Shown piece after piece: positions 54,444 to 64,000 of a stretch of 64,000 nt of DNA. The notes under the pieces are model-generated. The model was not told the DNA's origin and did no database searches. It worked only from the letters and a program-made list of their open reading frames with translations. The stretch's first letter is position 1. Each line of letters opens with the position of its first letter. Both the position numbers and the translations under genes were made by a program. The stretch is from Amoebophrya sp. A120. Taxonomy: Eukaryota > Sar > Dinophyceae > Syndiniales > Amoebophryaceae. Where the stretch lies: NCBI GenBank assembly GCA_905178155.1, contig CAJINV010000004.1, positions 11,267,655 to 11,331,654 on the forward strand. The letters are read 5' to 3'.

Positions 54444-56955
54444 TCAATATGTTTCTTCCTTTTCGCTCTCGTCCAGTAAACCCTGATCTTCCTCGTCGCC
54501 CGCACCGGCTGGCACGCCCGACGAACCGGTCAGCCTCGGGTAGTACGGGCTGGCACTGAGGCAGCGCGAGCGGTGCGCGCACAGCAGTGCGTAGTAGACG
54601 AGGGTGAGGAATTATCCAAGAAAAAAACAACTTTGTCTTGCAGATGTTGCAATACAGTTACACTTCCACTTGTCATGCCGGATATGCGTCAGAGGCTATT
54701 TTAATACATATACGTGTTTTCGCTTACTAGCTACGCATGACAGGTTTTCCGTCATACAAAACAAATCTGTGATGCTGTTCGTCCTGCAAAAAAGTTACAC
54801 TAACAACGTTTTTTTCTTGGATAGGAATAGTAGCACTGCGCCGACGTACGCGAGTGCCTTGCCGACGTTGGTCCCCCAATCGAGCATGGCGTACAAGGGC
54901 GTGCGCAGCGCGAGCGTGTAGGCAATGTTGGTCGCGAGCCACGTGAGCGCGAGAAACAGCAGCAGCACCAGCCGCCCCGTCAGGAACCGGTGTTGGAAGA
55001 GGCACAACTCCGTGGTGGCCGCGAAAAGAATCAGCGCGTGCTCGAACAGGCAAATCCAAAACTCCAGGCTCTTCATGCTCTTGCCCAGCCTGTACAGCTT
55101 GTAGGCCGTCGGGTACCTCTCCTGCTTCGTGCTGCCGACCGCGCGAAACGAGGAGCCGGTGGGTGTCGGGGACAGCTGGCGGTCCGCGTCCTCGTTGTTG
55201 GCGTACTCCTGGGCCACTTTGGCCGCCTCTGTCCGCTCGCGGTCCACGATCTCCCGGCGCTGGGCCTGGGTTAGGTCGTTCTCCGGATCGAGCATCGGGT
55301 TGTGCTCGTCGAGCAGCAGCGGCGCCCGGGCCTCGACGGCGGAAAAGCTGGCGACGGTCGTAAAGTCTGCCGGCAGTCGCGCCGCGGAGGTGGAAGAACT
55401 TCTATCGGGGAGAAAATTCGGCTGGATATCACAGGAAAAAACTGTTTCACTGTAAACTTGGGATGCATAAAATGGAACACAGAAGTATTTGTCTTGCTAC
55501 ACATGCAAGGAACTGGATTTTTAGGTGTGTTTTCTCTTAGGAAGCTTGCATGGCAAATTTTCTCTGTCATGTAGAACGAACTTGTGATGCAAAACCTGCA
55601 AAATCCTTACAGTGAAACACTTTTTTCGTACGATACTGGACGGGCTGCGAGTAGTTGCTCTTTTGGAAATCATATCAAATGTAAAAATGTCTGGGTCTGG
55701 AAGAATGCAACTTGTCATGCTAAATCTGAAGTATTTAAAAATCTGTGTTGCATGATTACCAAAAGTCGTCCAGTTTTGACCAAGTCGGGAGGGAGTTTCT
55801 CATGCAGGATAGGCATGAGAGAGATCGCGCAGAATCTGTCATGCTAGGTCCTGCATTCCAGACCTCATGGGTCATGGAAAATCTGCATGACAAATCTTGC
55901 ATTCTTCCAGACCCAGACATTTTTACACTTGATAAATCAATCGGGGGCACGCGCGCGCCGAAATTCGCCTCGGCCTGGTAGAACGCTGCGGTGTTTATCC
56001 ATCGTTCCTGCGCCTCCAGCAGGCGCAGGTCCTGCCAGGTCACCCGCGTGGCCATCATTGCGTCCAACGGCGACCGTGACGGGTCGGTTTGCTGTTCCCG
56101 GACCTGGTCGGCGTTCGTGCCGACCGGCGCAAAGTTGGCCGGGCTGTAGATCAAGAGCCAATAGAACCCAAAAATCATTAAGGACATGACGACTATCCAC
56201 TCCTGCAGCAGGCGCATCACCCGCGTCAAATTCGAGCTGCCCTGCTGATGGATGCGCACGTGGTTAAAGCTCCGCGGAAGCAGCACGTTGCTGGTCGCGT
56301 CGGCCGCAGTCGCTGTTGCATGGTCCCCCTCATCCTGAAAAGCCGGCGCCACCTGAGAGGATCTTCTTGCCATTGTTCCGCCCGACTGGAGCAGTTCGGA
56401 TGCCGTGCGCTGCCGCACGCCCTCCTCACTCAGCAGCAGTTCCTCTGCGTCCTGCAGCGACTTGATGGAGCTAGTCAGCGGGATTGCCTGGCTCGCCCGC
56501 AAAAAGTTCATCCCGGATGAATGTTGACGACCTTGTTGACCAGGCGCGTTACTAGCGCTTCCCGTCAACACGCTAGCCCGGTAAGCGGTCTCCTGAATTT
56601 GGTCCTCATGGTCCCGCAGTAGGCTGATTGCGCACGCCTGCTGGTACAGCCGGCGGTCTCGGTAAAAGAGCAGGATGTAGAAGAGAAAGCCGATAATGAC
56701 ATTCACTCGTGTCAAATAAGGCAAGTAGGCTCGGTACAGCTCCTCGGTGCTGAAGAAAGGCAGCACGATAGCCAGCGTGTAGCCGATGGTACTCACCACG
56801 CGGCAGAAGGCGAGCAAGAAGGGCCAGCTGCGGAGGCAGACGCGGGGCTCGTTGAACCACAGGTCTTCGACATCGTTATTCACCACCTCTAAATCGCTGT
56901 AGCACCAATCCAAAAACCGACAGCAGCAGGACCTCCTTCGCGTGTTCGCAGCCAT
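54444..56955 (-). CDS. Multi-pass membrane protein, paralog B (604 residues)
   Basis: ATG at 56955 (MAANTRRRSCCCRFLDWCYSD). Exons 56955-55940, 55667-55641, 55421-54829 and 54607-54444 are joined across three elements, each with one 5-bp repeat retained. The summed coding length is exactly 605 codons including TGA. Order: VEDLWFNEPRVCLRSWPFLL with two helices, YLTRVNVIIGFLFYILLFYR, a polar loop, VMRLLQEWIVVMSLMIFGFY, another loop, then LEFWICLFEHALILFAATTE, GRLVLLLFLALTWLATNIAY, and a last helix pair with PLYAMLDWG. The tail is acidic (DEEDQGLLDESEKEE). The paralog A relationship is clear from shared motifs and spacing. Function is unknown, with a tentative resemblance to Rolling-stone or AIG1-like proteins. 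All three interruptions are mobile elements; no classical intron is needed. Confidence 0.82.
54613..54823. mobile_element. Introner-like element, family 2, in paralog B
   Basis: Left end TATCCAAGAAAAAAACAACT, right end ...AACGTTTTTTTCTTGGATA. Flanking repeats GGAAT (54608-54612, 54824-54828). Removal joins CTA CTA TTC CTC ACC in frame inside the last helix pair. Confidence 0.9.
55427..55635. mobile_element. Introner-like element, family 3, in paralog B
   Basis: Left end TATCACAGGAAAAAACTGTT and right end read inward TATCGTACGAAAAAAGTGTT; both continue TCACTGTAA. Flanking repeats CTGGA (55422-55426, 55636-55640). Removal joins CCC GTC CAG CCG AAT in frame. Confidence 0.9.
55673..55934. mobile_element. 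Introner-like element, family 1, in paralog B
   Basis: Left end TATCAAATGTAAAAATGTCT, right end ...TTTTTACACTTGATA. Flanking repeats AATCA (55668-55672, 55935-55939). Only 32 coding bases (with one repeat) separate it from the family 3 element. Removal joins CCG ATT GAT TTC CAA in frame. Confidence 0.92.
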
Positions 56956-58079
56956 TTTTTCTCGTTTTTCATCAAGATCTTTTAGTTTTTCTCAGTGTCA
57001 GTTATTAATGATACTTAAATAAAAAAAAAACCGCGAGGTCGTCAGGGTGATAAAATGTAACTTTCAGTCGCTTTTGTAAATCTGAATATACAGGAACATG
57101 TTGTTACTATAAGTACAGTCACCTGATAAGTGGTTTACACAATAGCACTACTTATCGACCCTTTCCCTTTCGAAAACTTTGCTCGATGTTCAAGACTTCT
57201 AGTTTGTCTTGTCGGTCGTACGTGGGTCTTCTCTTTGTCATCAATTACTTTACGCATCAGCTTAAATTTCGAGATTCAAAACTGCTTCTGCACTTTTCCG
57301 CACACCGAAGTAAAAATCCCTCCCAGAACCTACCACGAAGCCGGTTCGTCTGGCTCTGATCCACTACCGAGTCCAAAAAGTTTTACCGAGCGTACGATGA
57401 ACGAGTGCTTTTGGTATCGTATGGGAAAAGTGATCGCAAAATGATTCCAGTTCAATCAATAGAATGCACACAACCCAACGGTTACCGATACGAGTACAAA
57501 TTTTCTTTGCCTATAGCAAGGTCGTGAACTAGTTCCGATATAGTAGGCACTGTTTCTAGCGATATCTTTTGTTCGTCTACAAGTTCTTCTATCATCTACT
57601 GACCGATCTTGTACTTGTCAAATCATGAGCATAACAATGCACCGATGCATCTTTCTTGATTCGTTATCTCGGGATCGTGCTCTTCGTCGCACTACGGCGC
57701 ATGATGATCTTCACTTTGATTGTGTATTTGTGGAGGAGAAAGTTCGAGGTCGCGGCGATTCGGTTGCCTTCTATTTGTTGATGCTACGGTCACGAACATG
57801 AACAAAAATTCGCCGCTGCGTGAGGCGGCCCCCAAAGGTCGGAAGTCTGACAACGACCTTGTCGTCGACCGGAATGGGCGTGCTAGTATTTCTTTCGAGA
57901 AGTCATGCAGAAGCAACTACAAGAAGAGGCTTATTCAGCAACATTTTGAAACGTTGGGCACTGAAGATTTGTTTCGATCTAATATCACGATCACCTCTCA
58001 TCATACAAAAGAGAAAAAATACGACCAAACCCGCATTTTTTTTGAAAAAGTTCCCTCTCGCCTCGGGTTGCTCCGACGA
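56956..58079. other. Spacer upstream of paralog B
   Basis: About 1.1 kb. A plus-strand frame at 57720-58406 runs into the antisense of the next gene and has no domain, so it is not counted. No RNA gene or element seen. Confidence 0.4.
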
Positions 58080-61000
58080 TTAGAAAAACGGCATCTCCAG
58101 GAAGTGCTCCGTGACGGGCAGGAAATAATAATCAGTCATAGGACCACCACTCCCTGCAGCACCGTGTTGGTATCTCGCACCACCACCCAACATATCATGC
58201 TTCATGCCATCCTCGGGCCACCTCACCGTGCGAAAGAGAAAGCCGCCCAGCATTCCGGTCGCCTGACCGTCGTTGTCTATCCCAAAGTGCTCCCCGGGGA
58301 GCACCCAAGCGCAGGAAAAATTATCCCGCTGGTGGAGGTCCTCGTGGGGGTCTCCGTCAGCGGTGCTGTGAAAAATCTCCGACAGGGGAACGACTTTCCG
58401 AGGTGAGGATCCTTCGGGACGACGAGGAGAGCAAGCGGAAGCATTCGCAGTAGACACACCGGCATTTTGTGCTGGTGTGGTGGTCCTATTGGGAAGAGTA
58501 GAGACATTGCCTCTATTCGGTTGCTGTTGCACATGAAAGCGTCCAGACTTGAGAACCCCGCCAGACGATCCGTCGCTGCTCGTGCTGACACGACTAGTAG
58601 AAGAATGTGGCGGGAAATCCTGCTCGTCGCCATCTCGCTCACATCCCTGCTCTCGTCCTACGGCGAGATTCTGCTGCAGCACTGCAGGACCACGACCAGC
58701 AGTGGCGGCCGATGTAGAAGTATCAAAAACCCCTGTAGTAGTTGTACTATTTCCATCCCCGGGCGAGCACAGAAATCTGCCATGACTCGCGATGGCGTCG
58801 ACGAGCAAGCGGTGCGCGCGGACCGAGTGCGGCCGCAGCACTTCCCAATTGCCGAACTTGATGGTCGGCAAGTGAAACGTTGACGCCGCAGTGTTCATGG
58901 CATAATTCCCTGCTGTCGTAGAGGATTCGCCAACAACCGCACCTCTACTGTGGTCGCCCCCTGCTCCACCTCCCGTTGATATGCCCCTGCTTCTACTTAC
59001 TCGCGACGCAGTCGTCTGCTCGCCGGTCTCTTCTGCTATCGCGTCCCCGCCATGGACGTTCTGCCTGGAGGTTCCGTCATGCGTTCCGCCTTTCCTCTTT
59101 GGCGGGCGGTAGGGCAAAGCACAGTTGACGCCTTTGTTGATCAGGATCGAGGACTCGCGGGTTGCCGTATCCGTTCTGTCGCCATCATTCTCGTCGTCAT
59201 GCTGGTACAACAACTGCCCATCAACATGGTCACCTGCAACAACGTTATTGTATGCGTCCGTCGTCCGCGTGCTCCAGTTTCGCCGGGTCATCGTAGAAAC
59301 CTCGTCCGGGCCATCGTAGAAAGCGCCGCCTCCAGCAGGTGAGGCAGGTCCCCCGCCGGGCTCGCTCGCCAGCAACAAGCTGACACCACCACGGCTGGTG
59401 GCGCGGGACAACGGCTCGGAGGCCACGGCCTCGTACGCGTAGATATCAAATGCAAAAGTGTCTGGGTCTGGAAGAATGCAAGTTTGTCATGCTTATCTGG
59501 CATGACTCGAGAATCTGTGTTGCATAGGCACGAAAGAGCCCTCTTAACTGTCATGCGAAAAGGCAGTTTGCCATGCGCAATACGTAAGACATGGCAGCCA
59601 CAAAAGTTGTCATGCATACCTGCGTATTGCGGCGCGTCTATCATTCACTTCTAGCATTACAAGTTTGTAGGCCTAGACATTTTTGCATTTCATAGTAGAA
59701 CTCCGGAAACCACTTGCGTTTCGAGAAAGCGGTAGCGTTTTTTCGTGTCTCGACCCGTGCTATGGCCTGCTCAAACGTTACAATCTAAAACGTTACAATA
59801 GAATCTGGAACTTGTATTGCATGAAGAGCATGAGGAACGCAGAGAGAATTAAGCTTTTCGCAATACAAATTTTGCCGGATTGCAGGTGGGTTTGGGGCTC
59901 CGGAACTTGTCATGCGCAATCGTATGAGGGTTGCCTAGATCATGCACTCTTGCGTCACAGATTCCCATATTCTATTGTAACGTTTGAGATTGTAACGTCT
60001 GAGCGGGTCATACGTGCGGCGGCATGTATTGTCTTCAGCGTCTTATCCGGGGTGTAATTTTTCAATACGTTTTTATTTCCGTAGTTATTTGATGTTGCAC
60101 CCGTTTTCTTCCTCGTATTTGCATCAACAGCTGGACTGTCTTTGTCTTGATCTTGGCTTGTAGTTGCTTCTCCTGTTGCTGTAGTCTGTGCTTCCGTTTC
60201 ATAAGTGGTCGCGTCATGATCTACTTCTGCTTCACTGTGGTCATCGGAGGTGTCGCTTTCGCCCTGTTCTTCGTGCTCGAGGTTCAGCAGTAAGTCTTCC
60301 CGGGTCGTCGACGTCGTGTCGGTTTTGAACAGGAAATCCGAAGATGCTGAGCGGGACGACAGCCCCGCAAGACCGGCTCCGTCGTAGCGCAAGAACCCAA
60401 AAATTTCTGCGCTCGGTGCCGTGCGGAACCACGATTTAGTGTTGCTGTTGGCCGCATTCGAGAAGGCGTTGTACACTGGTTGTTGCACGGTCGTGAGAGA
60501 AGTCGTGGTCTTCTTCATCTCGGGCTCCTGCGTTGCATTCCCTGCTGATGTCTCGACGTCTTCTGGGCACTCCTGCGCAAGGGAGGACGCGGCTTTTGTT
60601 GGGAATAGCAGGGAAGATGAAAAAGTACCAATTGCATCTTCGGAGCGCCCCGACGTTGCTTCGCTGTCCAGACTGCCTGTCGCGCACCCATCGTCCAGTG
60701 CAGGCGGCATGGCGATCACGGTGCGCTTCAGATTCAGCCGTGGTGGGGATGCTGTTGCTGGTGCAGACCCAGAAGTAGAACTAGAAGTTGTCTCGGAAAA
60801 CAAAAGCATTTCCCGTTGCTCCTGTTCCTGCTGCCGCTGCTGTTGCAGCGTAGTCGTGGGACGATCTTTGTTCTCGTCTTGTTGGGCAGGAAGAAAAGCT
60901 CCGGTGCTGCGGGTCGCAGCGGGTCGTCCTTCTAGCGGCTGATCGCTGGATAAATTATAAGGACCGAAGTTCTTACTAGTAGTGCCATACGGAGGTGGCT

Positions 61001-61265
61001 GCTCGGACGAGGAGCGCCGATTTATCTTGTGGCCCGGCGAGGACCCTTGGCTCGACAAAATCTGTTGATCACTCGCACCGGAAGTCGGCGGCCGGGGAGC
61101 GCCGCTGCGCGGGACGCCGCTACTGGAAAAGGTCCGGGTGCGGGTCAAGTTCGAGAGAAATAAGGGGTTCCGCCGACTGCTCGAGCGCAAGTGCATGCGC
61201 CGCGCGGCCAGGTCGAAGCCGGTGTGGCGCCAGCTCGACAGGCTGCGCAGCGCATGCTTGCCCAC
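58080..61265 (-). CDS. Ser/Thr-rich protein of unknown function, possibly 3' part of the next gene
   Basis: The coding stretch is open from about 61265 (first ATG in frame near 61196, MHLRSSSRRNPLFL) and is interrupted by elements at 59770-60003 and 59444-59694. After both are removed the frame reads RMTRQAIARVETRKNATAF and KWFPEFYAYEAVASEP, continuing to the stop at 58080. Most is low-complexity Ser/Thr/Gln. Two parts look folded: IKFGNWEVLRPHSVRAHRLL and, near the end, NFSCAWVLPGEHFGIDNDGQ. No family was recognised. The zeta-like kinase gene upstream ends at an apparent splice donor (GCTAG|GTAGGTAAGT), so this may be its C-terminal part, but no in-frame acceptor could be fixed. Confidence 0.55.
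59444..59694. mobile_element. Introner-like element, family 1, diverged copy
   Basis: Left end TATCAAATGCAAAAGTGTCT, right end drifted to GGCCTAGACATTTTTGCATT and TCATA. Flanking repeats GTAGA (59439-59443, 59695-59699). Removal joins GAG TTC TAC GCG TAC in frame. Confidence 0.88.
59770..60003. mobile_element. Element with CTCAAACGTTACAATCT ends, family 4
   Basis: The inverted ends span about 35 bp, each with two CGTTACAAT words. No 5-bp flanking repeat is present. The frame is kept if the minus-strand cut is CGC|TCAGACG...TTTGAG|CAG, giving MTRQAIARVE. A sister copy is at 28864-29086. Confidence 0.8.
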
Positions 61266-61451
61266 ACCGGTAGGGGAAAGGGGCCGTGGTTTTATTGATG
61301 TGGAAAATGTTTTTGGAGTCCATGGTCAGATCGTTGTACTCCTCAGTGATCATACAGTTTTATTTTGTCACTTTCAAAACTTTCCTGAACGGGGAGGGCG
61401 CGACGATCGACGCAAGTGCTAATGTCCATGTTTTCTTTACTGAGTACTTAC

Positions 61452-64000
61452 CTACCTAGCAACGACCTGACCGTGACCCCACAGCTGTATCGCCTCGATA
61501 TCATTTTCGTCTTGCACCGCCGTAGTTTTCTTCCCGCGCAGAACCCCATCCAGTTCGCCGACCTGCTCGCTGTCGCTCTCCTCGCGGATAGCCCCGCTCG
61601 ACCCGCTGCTGGCGCTTTTCTGGTTCCTCGGGGTCTCGTCTAATGCTCCTGAGTTGATCTTCGTGTCACCTACCTGTTGCACTTGTAGCCCGCGCGGCTG
61701 CAACATTTCCGAACGAAGATCCCCTGCACCACTGTCGGACGGGCGGCTTCTAGTAGGCTGCAAAATGACTTGTTCCGACGATAGGGGTGTTCCAGTTCCA
61801 CGGCCCAGAACGTCCCAAGTAGCACCAGCTGTACCTCTCTCCGCCACACGCCCGGGCTCGGGACTTTCTTCCGTACGAGTAGAAGAGTTTGTGCCCCGCA
61901 CAAAGACCGGGCTCGAGCTCGAGCGCTGCATTTTGGAGGACGTGCGGGCGTCGTCGGCGTCCTCTTCCTTCGGGGGCGGGAACGCGATGTCACTGATCTC
62001 GGCCCACCAGGCTTCCAGCCGCGAGGTGCGGCACGTGAGTGCGGCTTTCATGTACTCCTGCGCGTTGGTATCGGCGTGCGTCTGCTCCTTTTGTGGTGCG
62101 GTAGCAGCAGGAGCACCAGAGTCTTCGTTATTCTTGCTCAAGAACATCTCGTCGGTGTGGTCGTCGCCTGCCGCATTTTTTCCTATTTCGACGTCTTCAG
62201 GGTCGTGTCTAGCTGCCGCTGCGACAGAAACGTTGGTTTTCTGCTCGAGATGCCCAGGCGGACCGCTCGCAACATGCGATTTGCTTTCCTGCTCGCCACA
62301 TCGCAGGGCAGCGACGTTCATTGCGGGGGGTACTATTTTTTCCACTTCTGTTCGAGCAAAAGGGCTAGCTCTAGAAGTAGTAGCAGCAGTGCCCATAGTA
62401 CTATCCTCTTCGTAAGCCGCGCACACGAAAGCAGTCAGTGCACCGTCGGCCTCGACAGTCACGGGGGACACGTACACTAGCCGGCCGTTCAAGTAGGCCA
62501 CCAAATTTTCACTCCGGTCCAGCCGACGAATAGTCCGCGCAAACTGCCGCTGTGCGTCGAGGACTTTTTTCCGGATGGCGGATCTTGCGCTGACTGCCGG
62601 AACTACATTGACTTCACTGCCGTCCCGATCCTGTTCGCCAGCAGTCGTTGTGCCCCCGCGTGGTGAAATAAATAGTACACCGCTAGTACCGGACGGACCC
62701 CCGTCTTCTAGTAGATCCACCCAGGAGGCTGCGGTCGGGGGCAAGAGAAAAACCTGCGGCGCGGGCACCACGCGGACGCACCGCAAGGCCTTCATCGAGA
62801 CCGGGTAGCTCTGCCGTTCGCGGATCTTCCCCAGGTCCTGGGAGAACACCGAGCCGAGCCGCACGAAGTCCTGACTCCGGTCCACGCGGAGCAACGCCTC
62901 CAGTTCTGGTGTGGTTTCGTTGCGGATTTGCGCGACAACATCGACCATCGGGGAAAGCCGTTCGACGGACCGCTTGCTTCCAGAGATGCTCTCGTCTAGA
63001 TCGGCGTCCGGGATCCACCGCCCCGTGGCCTCGCTGCGCGCAATCACACTGATAATGATGATAAACATGTACGTACTTGTTGCTTGGACGAGTGTCGTTG
63101 TGGTTTTGATGCGCACTCATCAATTACGATGATTTTTACGTTGTACGACCTAAGTTCATAGGTAGCCCGCTTATGTAGTTTGAGATTTTGTTTGGGTGCA
63201 GATCATACCAAGTGCCTTCTCATACAATAGTTGACAAAAAACGAAATTCAAATCGGCAAACAGAATCTCTACCGCTTCCGCACCGTTTCCACAGAGCAGT
63301 GGACGTAGAAGATGGCAATGCGGTACTGCGGGAACCTATCCAAGAAAAAAAACCTAGTGTACGTCGCTGTTGATGCCAACCACAATTGCAAGACAGCTAC
63401 ATTTCTCATGCTCGGCCTGGATCGAAGGCCATTTTCAGTAGTGTTTCGTTGATGGCCTAGTACTACGAGAGGCTATGGCATACATGACGATTTGTCGTAT
63501 CTTCTATCATGCACAATGCAATGTTGAATGCATTTATTCGTGTTATACTACTCTTTCAAGAAAAGGAGTCACGCCAAGTGACACCGGTTTTCACTTTCTG
63601 CTTCTTGGATAAAAGCGATCGCGAATGTCAGCGACCTGCTTGACGTACCAGTCCGTGTTGCGCAGACTGCCGTCGACCCAAATATTTTGGCTCATCCGGA
63701 GCGCCGCCTCGAGACAGATCTCCTGGATGGCGCCGGACTCGCGGTGGCACAGGGTGCCCGCTGCCTCCTGGTACCCTTTGGAGAGGTACTGGTCAAACTC
63801 GGGCATGACCAGCTTGAACAAGTCCGGGTCGATGCGCACCGCTTGCTCCATCGGCAGGTAGTTGTGCACGCTGAGCCACCGCATCACGTGCCCCTTCCCC
63901 GCGCCCATCGGACCGCACGAGTAGATCAGCCAGGGCCGGTGCACCCGCTCCGTCTTCAGGATGACGTGCTTGATCAGCGTGTCCTGCCATTCGATCCGGG
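61452..64000 (-). CDS. Zeta-toxin-like P-loop kinase domain protein (5' end beyond window)
   Basis: The first exon in view (64000-63617) carries a Walker A motif CGPMGAGKGHVMRWL, then RIDPDLFKLVMPEF and a segment with QNIWVDGSLRN. A family 2 element (63337-63611) interrupts it; the next exon (63336-63273) reads YRIAIFYVHCSVETVRKR. A GT-AG intron (63049-63272) leads in frame to VIARSEATGRWIPDADL at 63048, followed by a long exon to about 61454. This motif order matches the zeta-toxin/UDP-GlcNAc-kinase-like fold found in bacteria and also in many protist proteins, where it is not assumed to be a toxin. Beyond residue 400 or so the product is disordered and Ser/Thr/Glu-rich. Substrate is unknown. 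It may continue into 58080-61265. Confidence 0.78.
63049..63272 (-). other. GT-AG intron in the zeta-like kinase gene
   Basis: Donor GAAGCG|GTAGAG and acceptor TTATCAG|TGTGATT on the minus strand. The join AAG CGT GTG ATT GCG gives RKRVIARSEATGR, a motif order expected for the family. Confidence 0.75.
63337..63611. mobile_element. Introner-like element, family 2, in the kinase gene
   Basis: Left end TATCCAAGAAAAAAAACCTA, right end ...TGCTTCTTGGATA. The flanks are only a partial match (GAACC and AAAGC), so this copy may be older. Removal joins GAT CGC TTC CCG CAG in frame (IRDRFPQYRIAIF). Length is 275 bp. Confidence 0.72.

Noticed and set aside
57720-58406. 228-residue plus-strand frame
   Set aside because: Half of it is antisense to the better-supported minus-strand gene ending at 58080; no domain or splice support.
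1-64000. tRNA, rRNA, snRNA, CRISPR and dinoflagellate spliced-leader RNA genes
   Set aside because: Looked for by eye (box motifs, direct repeats, the conserved leader text) and none was convincing; a covariance-model scan would be needed to exclude them.

Overview
The window looks like nuclear DNA of a protist, most likely an alveolate of the dinoflagellate lineage. A compact parasitic form such as a syndinian of the Amoebophrya type is the best guess, but this is inference. The sequence shows large multi-exon genes with mid-range GC, short introns with both GT-AG and GC-AG ends, every well-supported gene on the minus strand, and genes cut by short mobile elements that behave as introns. No prokaryotic features were seen.

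Layout, in plus coordinates with genes read leftward. A GPI-transamidase GAA1/GPAA1 gene lies at 0.45-4.7 kb. A peroxin-14-like gene that appears to run into a PUB domain is at 5.6-9.5 kb. A proline-rich repeat protein is at 10.3-14.4 kb, followed by two small unknown genes at 15.4-16.8 kb. A long coiled-coil protein gene with at least five elements is at 17.5-23.8 kb. A secreted-type Cys-rich protein is at 24.9-27.7 kb. From 27.7 to 37.7 kb the sequence is nearly gene-poor and holds palindromes, inverted repeats and duplicated blocks. A two-RRM RNA-binding protein gene is at 37.7-42.2 kb. A 2.6-kb composite element carrying its own ORF is at 43.1-45.7 kb. Two related multi-pass membrane protein genes are at 48.9-52.7 and 54.4-57.0 kb. 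A Ser/Thr-rich unknown protein gene is at 58.1-61.3 kb, and a zeta-toxin-like P-loop kinase gene runs off the right edge from 61.45 kb.

The main discovery signal is the set of introner-like elements. At least six families with unrelated interiors share the same ends (TATC...GATA, or close variants) and are flanked by 5-bp direct repeats. At many sites, removing the element plus one copy of the 5-bp repeat restores the reading frame and rebuilds a recognisable protein motif (GPAA1, both RRMs, coiled coil, both membrane paralogs, zeta-like kinase). A separate family starting CTCAAACGTTAC occurs twice. One element of the commonest family is 2.6 kb long and encodes a charged 505-residue protein, so it is either a loaded or autonomous copy or a nested insertion.

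Start codons and exon edges were read by eye from frame continuity, splice signals and family motifs. Edges given as approximate have not been tested against RNA.
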